NCBI RefSeq assembly: GCF_044068625.1
Contig: NZ_JBIPKH010000035.1
Coordinates: 1 to 18,535 of the forward strand
From: Desulfurivibrio sp044068625
GTDB taxonomy: Bacteria; Desulfobacterota; Desulfobulbia; Desulfobulbales; Desulfurivibrionaceae
DNA length: 18,535 bases
Direction of reading: 5' to 3'
Part shown: positions 13,114 through 18,535 of the stretch, piece after piece
Position numbering within the stretch: position 1 is the stretch's first letter
Layout of the letters: each line of letters begins with the position of its first letter
Notes under the pieces: generated by a model
Told to the model about the DNA's origin: nothing
The model's database searches: none
Seen by the model: only the letters and a program-made list of their open reading frames with translations
Made by a program: the position numbers and the translations under genes

Positions 13114-14370
13114 ATGACAGATGAACGCAGCGCACCCGCAGGTGCTGTATTGGTCGTAGGTGGCGGCATAAGCGGGCTTACGGCCGCTCTCGAGGCAGCC
13201 GAGGTCGGCCAGGACGTCTTTCTGGTGGAGAAGAACCCCTACCTGGGTGGGCGCGTTGCCCAGCTCAACCAGTATTTTCCCAAGCTTTGCCCGCCTTCCT
13301 GCGGCTTGGAGATCAACTATCAGCGGCTGAAAAACAACCGCAAAATCCGGGTCCACACCATGACCGAGGTCAAGAGTGTCAGTGGCGGTCCCGGCAGCTA
13401 TCAGGTAACCCTGCTCAGCCGTCCCCGCTACATCAACAGCAACTGCACCTGCTGCGGAGCCTGCTCCGACGCCTGTCAGGATGAGATTGACAACCCCTTC
13501 AACTTCGGGATGGACAAGGTCAAGGCGGTACGCAAGGTCCACGATCATGCCTTTCCGGCCCGCTACGTTCTGGACAAGGCCGCCTGCAGCCAGGCCAGCC
13601 TGGATGGCATCCTCGCCGCCTGCAAATATGACGCGGTTGAGCTGGAGATGCAGGAAAGGGAAATGACCGTTGAGGTTGCCAGCATTGTTTGGGCCACCGG
13701 CTGGAATCCCTATGATCCCACCAAGATGGAAAATCTCAAGTTCGGCTCCAGCCCGGCGATCATTACCAACATGATGATGGAGCGTCTGGCCTCCAGCAGC
13801 GGTCCCACCGGCGGCAAAATTCTGCGCCCCGGCGACAACGCCGAGCCGGCCAGCTTCGCCTTTGTTCAGTGCGCCGGTTCCCGTGACGAAAACCATCTGG
13901 AATACTGCTCCTATATCTGCTGCATGGCTTCCCTGAAGCAGATCAACTATATCCGCGCCCAGTATCCGGAAGCCCCGATCACCGTCTTCTATATTGATCT
14001 GCGCACCCCCGGCAAATATGAGAAGTTCCGGGAAAAACTGAAGGCCGATGAAAAAATAACCTGGATCAAGGGCAAGGTTGCCGACATCATCGCCGAAAGC
14101 GATGGCTCGGTTACCCTGGTGGCGGAAAATGCCGTGAGCGGTGACAAGGTCAAGGTCAAGGCCGATCTGGCCATTCTGGCCACCGGCATGCAACCGGCTC
14201 TCGACCAGGCCAAGGCGCTTGGAGTGGACACGGATGTCAACGGCTTCGTCCTATCTAAGGAGGAAGGGATGATTTCCGCGGGTTGCGCCAAGAAGGCGTC
14301 CGACGTCGTGACCTGCGCCCAGAGCGCCACGGCGGCGGCAATGAAAGCGATTCAAGCGTCGAGGAGGTAA
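13114..14370 (+). CDS. qmoA: Quinone-interacting membrane-bound oxidoreductase subunit QmoA
   Basis: QmoA is a soluble HdrA-like FAD protein of the QmoABC complex, which links the membrane quinone pool to APS reductase. The 418 residues begin with the FAD motif VLVVGGGISGLTAALEA, then the HdrA-type YLGGRVAQLN and CPPSCGLEIN segments. C111, C114, C117 and C121 form a CxxCxxCxxxC motif that could hold a [4Fe-4S] cluster, with an extra cysteine at 113. The later CSYICCMASLKQ segment is also typical of HdrA relatives. GGAGG is 7 bases upstream of the ATG. The gene is first in qmoABC; the qmoB ribosome site GAGGAGG abuts its stop codon, so the subunits are translationally linked. Confidence 0.96.
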   Translation: MTDERSAPAGAVLVVGGGISGLTAALEAAEVGQDVFLVEKNPYLGGRVAQLNQYFPKLCPPSCGLEINYQRLKNNRKIRVHTMTEVKSVSGGPGSYQVTLLSRPRYINSNCTCCGACSDACQDEIDNPFNFGMDKVKAVRKVHDHAFPARYVLDKAACSQASLDGILAACKYDAVELEMQEREMTVEVASIVWATGWNPYDPTKMENLKFGSSPAIITNMMMERLASSSGPTGGKILRPGDNAEPASFAFVQCAGSRDENHLEYCSYICCMASLKQINYIRAQYPEAPITVFYIDLRTPGKYEKFREKLKADEKITWIKGKVADIIAESDGSVTLVAENAVSGDKVKVKADLAILATGMQPALDQAKALGVDTDVNGFVLSKEEGMISAGCAKKASDVVTCAQSATAAAMKAIQASRR

Positions 14371-14376
14371 AAAAAT

Positions 14377-16635
14377 ATGGATAAGAAGTACGGAGTATAT
14401 ATTTGTACCGGTTGCGGTATCGGCGAGGCCCTGGATATCGACGGGCTGAGCGCCATCGCCCAGGAAAACGGGATGACCGCCAAAACCCACGAAGCGGTTT
14501 GTGGCGAGGCCGGCCGTCAGATGATCAAGGACGACATGGCCAACGAGGGGGTTAATGTCCCCGTCATCTGCGCCTGTTCTCCCCGGGTCTGGAAAGAGGA
14601 GTTCAACTTCGGATCGGAGACCATCACCGTCCGGGCCAACCTGCGGGAAGGCGTGGTCTGGTCGGCGGAAAAGCCCAGTGATGATCGCAGCCAGGAGGTG
14701 ATTGACGAGTTCACCAACGAACTGGCCCAGGACTATATGCGGATTGCCTGCACCCAGGCCAAGAAGATCGACCTGCCGGTGCCCTACAAGCAGGAAACCA
14801 CCAATCGCCGGATTCTGGTGATGGGTGGCGGTATCGCGGGGCTTACCGCGGCCCGCGAGGCGGCCAAGGCCGGCCACGAGGTCCTGCTGGTGGAAAAAGC
14901 CGACAAGCTGGGGGGCAAGGCGCTGGGCTGGCGTAAGCAGCTGCCCACCAAGGCTCCCTGGAACGCCCTGGAGGAATCCTCCATCCAGGAGTTGGTCAGC
15001 GCCGTGCAAACCGACTCCCGGATCACCGTCAAAACCAGCACCGAAGTGGCCCGGGTCGCCGGCGCCCCCGGTGCCTACCAGATTACCCTCAAGGAAGCCG
15101 GAACCCGCAGTGAGTGGGACGCTCCCAGCCGGGTCACCGTCGATATGCAGGATAAGATCGACAAGGGGGAGATGGAAGACCCCAATGCCGGTTACAAAAA
15201 GTATACCGAGGCCAACCCCGCCGCCGAGATCGTCGGTGCCGTGGTTTTGGCCACCGGTTGGGTACCGGCCGATGTATCCGAGTTCGAGCATCTGGGCCAT
15301 GGCAAGCTGAAAAACGTGGTTACCAATGCCGAGTTTGAAAAGCTGGCCAAAGAGGGCAAGGTCCCGGCCAACGTCGCCTTTATTCAGAGCCCCGGCGGCG
15401 AGGAGCATGACAAGGACTTCCCCTATGCCAACTCGGTGACCAGCATGGTGGCCCTTAAGCAGGCCGGCTATGTCCGGGAGGATAATCCCGATGGCAAGGC
15501 CTACGTGCTCTATCAGCACATGCGGACTCCGGGCAACATGGAGCTGTTCTACAAGGGTGCCCAGAACAATGACGGCATCTTCCTGACCAAAGCCACCGTC
15601 ACCGGGGTCGAGGAGTCCGGTAGCGGCCTGGTGGTCAAGACCAAGGATACCCTGCTCCAGGAAGATCTGGACCTTGAAGTGGATATGGTGGTTCTGGGCG
15701 CCGGGATGAAACCCACCACCGCCCTGGCCCCCACCATCAACCTCTCCTATCGCCAGGGACCTGCTTTCCTCGACTTGGAGCTGTTCGACGGTTACGCCGA
15801 CTCCAACTTCATCTGCTTCCCCTATGAGACCCGGAGGACCGGGGTCTATGCCTGCGGCGGGGTGCGCAAGGCCACCGATATGGTGGAAACCATCGATGAT
15901 GCTTGCGGCGCGGCCCTGAAGGCGATTCAGTGCATCGAGAGCGCCGATCGCGGGGTGGCGGTTCATCCCCGCTCCGGCGACGGTTCCTATCCCGAGTTCT
16001 ATTTCCAGCGCTGTACCCAGTGCAAGCGTTGCACCGAGGAGTGCCCCTTCGGCGCCCTGGACGACGATGCCAAGGGTACCCCGCTGCCCAACCCCACCCG
16101 CTGCCGCCGTTGCGGTACCTGCATGGGTGCTTGCCCCGAGCGGATCATCGGCTTCAAGAACTACAGCATCGACATGATCGGCTCCATGGTCAAGTCGGTG
16201 GACGTTCCCGATGATGACGAGGACAAAATGCGGATTGTCGCCTTCGTTTGTGAAAACGACGCCTATCCCGCTTTGGACATGGCCGCCATGCGCCGGATCA
16301 GCCTCAACAACCTGGTGCGGGTGATTCCCGTCCGCTGCCTGGGCTCGGTGAACATGGTCTGGATCAAGGACGCCCTCTCCTCGGGGATGGATGGAGCCCT
16401 GCTCCTGGGCTGCAAGTTTGGCGACGACTACCAGTGCCATTTTGTCAAGGGCAGTGAAATTGCCGACAAACGGATGGCCAACATTGGTGAAACCCTGGGT
16501 TCGCTGGGCTTGGAGCCGGAGCGTTGCGGGGTGCGCCAGGTGGCGATTACCGATTATGACACGGTTTCCGAGGTGATCAATGAGTTCATCGAGGAGATCA
16601 AGGAACTGGGTCCGAACCCCTTCAAGGGTTTCTAA
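14377..16635 (+). CDS. qmoB: Quinone-interacting membrane-bound oxidoreductase subunit QmoB
   Basis: QmoB is the second HdrA-like flavoprotein of the Qmo complex, fused to an MvhD-like domain. Its 752 residues show an N-terminal region of about 140 residues with C10/C13 and CACSPRVWKEEF, an FAD motif with GGGIAG at 150-155, and two ferredoxin-type clusters, C546-C549-C552-C556 and C576-C579-C582-C586. From about residue 618 to the end is the MvhD-like domain (FVCENDAYPALD, VIPVRCLGSVN, LLLGCKFGDDYQCHF), which in methanogens transfers electrons between hydrogenase and heterodisulfide reductase. GAGGAGG (14361-14367) lies 9 bases before the ATG. Architecture and position between qmoA and qmoC make the call secure. 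It ends 23 bases before qmoC. Confidence 0.97.
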   Translation: MDKKYGVYICTGCGIGEALDIDGLSAIAQENGMTAKTHEAVCGEAGRQMIKDDMANEGVNVPVICACSPRVWKEEFNFGSETITVRANLREGVVWSAEKPSDDRSQEVIDEFTNELAQDYMRIACTQAKKIDLPVPYKQETTNRRILVMGGGIAGLTAAREAAKAGHEVLLVEKADKLGGKALGWRKQLPTKAPWNALEESSIQELVSAVQTDSRITVKTSTEVARVAGAPGAYQITLKEAGTRSEWDAPSRVTVDMQDKIDKGEMEDPNAGYKKYTEANPAAEIVGAVVLATGWVPADVSEFEHLGHGKLKNVVTNAEFEKLAKEGKVPANVAFIQSPGGEEHDKDFPYANSVTSMVALKQAGYVREDNPDGKAYVLYQHMRTPGNMELFYKGAQNNDGIFLTKATVTGVEESGSGLVVKTKDTLLQEDLDLEVDMVVLGAGMKPTTALAPTINLSYRQGPAFLDLELFDGYADSNFICFPYETRRTGVYACGGVRKATDMVETIDDACGAALKAIQCIESADRGVAVHPRSGDGSYPEFYFQRCTQCKRCTEECPFGALDDDAKGTPLPNPTRCRRCGTCMGACPERIIGFKNYSIDMIGSMVKSVDVPDDDEDKMRIVAFVCENDAYPALDMAAMRRISLNNLVRVIPVRCLGSVNMVWIKDALSSGMDGALLLGCKFGDDYQCHFVKGSEIADKRMANIGETLGSLGLEPERCGVRQVAITDYDTVSEVINEFIEEIKELGPNPFKGF

Positions 16636-16658
16636 AGCTAACGGGAGGGAGACTGCAA

Positions 16659-17855
16659 ATGTCTGAAGGAATGAAGGTTCAACCCGATCTTGAGTTTATC
16701 AAGTATCTGAAGAGTGCCGGCGGCGACACCCTGAAGAAGTGCTATCAGTGCGCCACCTGCTCGGTGGTCTGCCCGCTTTCCGCCGATGGCAAGCCCTTCC
16801 CGCGCAAAGAGATGATCTGGGCGCAGTGGGGGTTGAAGGACAAGCTGGTGGCGGATCCCGACGTGATGCTTTGTCATCAGTGTGGCGATTGCACCGCCTA
16901 CTGTCCCCGGGGCGCCAAGCCGGGTGACGTGCTGGGGGCGATCCGGGCTTACGCCTATACCCATTACGGGTTCCCCCAGGGATTGGCCAAGCTCTGCAGC
17001 GATGGCAAGAATCTGCCCATCATGATTCTGATCCCCACCCTGATCATCGGGCTGGTCTGGTGGCTTTCCGGGGGGATGAAGCTGCCGGAAGGGGAGATCA
17101 ATTTCGGCTACTTCTTTGGCAAGAACTATTACTTCGGCTTGCCCCAGAACGTGCTCCTGATCGACCTGATCTTCGTGCCGGCCTTTGTTTTCGCCCTCTA
17201 CGCCTTTTATCGAGGGGTGTCGAACATGTGGCAGGGGATGGCGGCCCAGATTCCGGCCACCAGCAATTTCCGGCCTTCGGTGATCCAGTTTGTCAGCCAG
17301 TTTCTGCTGCCATCGATCAAGGAGATCCTGGCCCACAAGCGCTTCAACGAGTGTGGGACCAATAAGAGTCGGGTCAATGGCCATCTGCCCCTGCTCTTTG
17401 CCTTCATCGCCCTGTTTGCCGTGACCATCTACGCCATGATCCGCAAGGACGTGATCGGTTTGTTCGTCGAGGGGCTGCATGTCCCCCTGGCCATGAGCGA
17501 CCCCTTCAAGATCCTGGCCAACGTGGCCGGCATCGCCCTGATCGTCGGGGTGGCCATCCTCTGGGTAAACCGTTCCCGGATGGAGCAGGAGAGCAAGGCT
17601 GCCCCCACCTTTTACGACTGGTATCTGATCGGGGTGATCATGGCCGTTGGTGTCACCGGCATGGCCGCCCAGTTCTTCCGGTTGGGTGACGTGGCCTCCA
17701 TGGCTTATCTCTTCTACTTCCTCCACCTGGTGTCGGTGTTCATGCTGTTCTTCTACACCCCCTACACCAAGCTGGCCCACATGGTGTATCGCACCTTCGC
17801 CATGGCCTTCGAACGCTACCGTGAAAGCGGTTTTGCCGGTAAGCTCGAAAAATAA
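16659..17855 (+). CDS. qmoC: Quinone-interacting membrane-bound oxidoreductase subunit QmoC
   Basis: QmoC anchors the complex in the inner membrane and exchanges electrons with menaquinone. The 398 residues combine an HdrC-like domain and an HdrE/NarI-like cytochrome b domain. The N-terminal part binds two [4Fe-4S] clusters: C28, C31, C34, C38 and C72, C75, C78, C82. Six hydrophobic helices follow at about 121-139, 165-186, 243-262, 285-305, 321-342 and 348-372. Histidines in GLHVPLAM, FLHLVSV and KLAHMVY are candidate heme b ligands. AGGGAG precedes the ATG. The gene is last in qmoABC and is followed within 20 bases by a terminator. Where some sulfate reducers carry further qmo-linked or hdr genes, none is seen here. 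Confidence 0.96.
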   Translation: MSEGMKVQPDLEFIKYLKSAGGDTLKKCYQCATCSVVCPLSADGKPFPRKEMIWAQWGLKDKLVADPDVMLCHQCGDCTAYCPRGAKPGDVLGAIRAYAYTHYGFPQGLAKLCSDGKNLPIMILIPTLIIGLVWWLSGGMKLPEGEINFGYFFGKNYYFGLPQNVLLIDLIFVPAFVFALYAFYRGVSNMWQGMAAQIPATSNFRPSVIQFVSQFLLPSIKEILAHKRFNECGTNKSRVNGHLPLLFAFIALFAVTIYAMIRKDVIGLFVEGLHVPLAMSDPFKILANVAGIALIVGVAILWVNRSRMEQESKAAPTFYDWYLIGVIMAVGVTGMAAQFFRLGDVASMAYLFYFLHLVSVFMLFFYTPYTKLAHMVYRTFAMAFERYRESGFAGKLEK

Positions 17856-17874
17856 AGTCGATTGCTGATTAGCG

Positions 17875-17914
17875 CCCGCCGAGAGTCCGTGGACTCCCGG
17901 CGGGTGTTTTTTTT
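17875..17914 (+). terminator. Strong intrinsic terminator of qmoABC
   Basis: A 14-bp stem with a single A-C mismatch, CCCGCCG...AGTCC with GGACT...CGGCGGG (17875-17904), is followed by eight T at 17907-17914. It separates qmoABC from the tRNA array. Confidence 0.92.
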
Positions 17915-17950
17915 GTTGGACAATTCGCCGGGCCGACCGGCAAAAAATGG

Positions 17951-17979
17951 TTGCTGTTTGGCGGCCGAGCGTGTAGAGT
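17951..17979 (+). promoter_or_regulatory. Candidate promoter of the tRNA array
   Basis: TTGCTG (17951-17956) and TAGAGT (17974-17979) are spaced by 17 bases. Transcription would begin near 17986, just before tRNA-Thr. The bases after the -10 are G/C-rich (GTCGCGTC), like discriminators of stringently controlled stable-RNA promoters. The boxes themselves match only 3/6 and 4/6, so confidence is moderate. Confidence 0.4.
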
Positions 17980-17994
17980 GTCGCGTCTTGCAAA

Positions 17995-18070
17995 GCTGGC
18001 GTAGCTCAACTGGCAGAGCAGCTGATTTGTAATCAGCAGGTTGCGGGTTCAAGTCCCATCGCCAGCTCCA
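17995..18070 (+). tRNA. tRNA-Thr (anticodon TGT)
   Basis: This is a 76-base cloverleaf with encoded CCA. The acceptor GCTGGCG pairs with CGCCAGC, the anticodon stem GCTGA/TCAGC encloses loop TTTGTAA with TGT at 18028-18030, and the T-loop is TTCAAGT. It is the first of four tRNAs in the Thr-Tyr-Gly-Thr order known upstream of tuf in E. coli and many other bacteria. Confidence 0.97.
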
Positions 18071-18115
18071 GAGCCTAAGCCGGCCAGCCGGATTTTATTG
18101 TTTGCGATAGTACCT

Positions 18116-18200
18116 GGAGGGGTTCCCGAGCGGTCAAAGGGAACAGACTGTAAATCTGTCGGCAACGCCTTCGGAGGTTCGAATCCTCCCCCCTCCACCA
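18116..18200 (+). tRNA. tRNA-Tyr (anticodon GTA)
   Basis: This is an 85-base class II tRNA with a long variable arm and encoded CCA. The acceptor GGAGGGG pairs with CCCCTCC, the anticodon stem ACAGA/TCTGT encloses CTGTAAA with GTA at 18150-18152, and the T-arm is GGAGG-TTCGAAT-CCTCC. The long variable arm and GTA anticodon together identify Tyr. Confidence 0.97.
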
Positions 18201-18229
18201 TTTGCTTATATGCCCGGAATGGGACCAAG

Positions 18230-18305
18230 GCGGGAATAGCTCAATTGGTAGAGCATCAGCCTTCCAAGCTGAGGGTTGCGGGTTCGAGACCCGTTTCCCG
18301 CTCCA
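18230..18305 (+). tRNA. tRNA-Gly (anticodon TCC)
   Basis: This is a 76-base cloverleaf with encoded CCA. The acceptor GCGGGAA pairs with TTCCCGC, the anticodon loop CTTCCAA carries TCC at 18263-18265, and the T-arm is GCGGG-TTCGAGA-CCCGT. It is third in the array, 29 bases after tRNA-Tyr. Confidence 0.97.
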
Positions 18306-18356
18306 GCCGAAACAGTACCGGCCTGATGGGTGCCGTTCCGCATTTTTGTTTGATGT

Positions 18357-18432
18357 GCCCACGTAGCTCAGTCGGCAGAGCACTTCCTTGGTAAGGAAGA
18401 GGTCACCGGTTCGAATCCGGTCGTGGGCTCCA
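18357..18432 (+). tRNA. tRNA-Thr (anticodon GGT)
   Basis: This is a 76-base cloverleaf with encoded CCA. The acceptor GCCCACG pairs with CGTGGGC, the anticodon stem CTTCC/GGAAG encloses TTGGTAA with GGT at 18390-18392, and the T-arm is ACCGG-TTCGAAT-CCGGT. It is last in the array. A tuf (EF-Tu) gene would be expected next, beyond the window. Confidence 0.97.
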
Positions 18433-18450
18433 GCAGTTTTGGGCTTTGGT

Positions 18451-18532
18451 CGATTGCTGGCCGTGATAACCGTTGACAGTGGTCAACCTGTCAATCGTAG
18501 TCAAGGTGTTGGCGCTGCCGCCGACTGTTGAC
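18451..18532 (+). repeat. Cluster of TTGAC/GTCAA repeats with nested inverted repeats
   Basis: Five copies of TTGAC or its complement GTCAA occur at 18473-18477, 18482-18486, 18490-18494, 18500-18504 and 18528-18532. They build two competing inverted repeats: GTTGAC/GTCAAC (18472-18477 with 18482-18487) and TTGACAG/CTGTCAA (18473-18479 with 18488-18494). An outer pair CGATTG/CAATCG (18451-18456 with 18492-18497) encloses them. No gene is visible here. The function is unknown; it may be leader RNA structure or an operator between the tRNA array and the next gene. Confidence 0.5.
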
Positions 18533-18535
18533 GGA

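Noticed and set aside
14251..16440. Minus-strand open frame of 729 codons opposite qmoA/qmoB
   Set aside because: Same explanation: a shadow of well-conserved plus-strand genes, with no motifs and no ribosome site of note.
18041..18394. Plus-strand open frame of 117 codons across the tRNA array
   Set aside because: It runs through four intact tRNA genes, including their conserved arms, so it is not a protein gene.

Overview
The window looks like chromosome from a high-GC, Gram-negative sulfur-metabolising deltaproteobacterium (Desulfobacterota), most plausibly a member of the Desulfobulbales/Desulfurivibrio group. The evidence is a murC-murB-ftsQ-ftsA-ftsZ division cluster next to the dissimilatory sulfate-reduction genes aprBA and qmoABC, followed by a tRNA-Thr/Tyr/Gly/Thr array. 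The taxonomic call is inference from gene content; no search was run.

Region 1 (8-5680, +) is the 3' end of a dcw (division and cell wall) cluster. murC, murB and ftsQ overlap by 4 bases at each junction, ftsA follows 35 bases later and ftsZ 69 bases after that. No ddl lies between murB and ftsQ. Region 2 (5693-8924, +) continues the same strand with a radical SAM protein of the B12-binding-like type and a membrane histidine kinase whose start overlaps the radical SAM stop. No response regulator is present. A convergent YkgJ-family cysteine-cluster gene with a C-terminal coiled coil (8936-9895, -) closes this block.

Region 3 (9896-17914) is the sulfur-energy block. A 403-base divergent intergenic region carries two back-to-back sigma70-like promoters, one for the YkgJ gene and one for aprBA. 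The aprBA transcript would have an unusually structured leader of about 220 bases. aprB and aprA encode APS reductase. A strong terminator ends that unit, and a 227-base stretch then leads into qmoA-qmoB-qmoC, the membrane complex that exchanges electrons between the quinone pool and AprBA, which ends at its own strong terminator. Together these five genes form the APS-to-sulfite module plus its electron connection. The sequence does not show which direction it runs in the cell.

Region 4 (17951-18535) holds four tRNA genes, Thr(TGT), Tyr(GTA), Gly(TCC) and Thr(GGT), all with encoded CCA. This is the order found before tuf in many bacteria. The last 100 bases contain no gene but have a striking cluster of TTGAC/GTCAA repeats and nested inverted repeats, probably in the leader of a following gene outside the window.

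Most of the window is well-understood core genome. The less explained parts are the apr and qmo leaders, the radical SAM/orphan kinase pair, the YkgJ gene divergent from aprBA, and the repeat cluster at the right edge. I saw no mobile element, CRISPR array or prophage.
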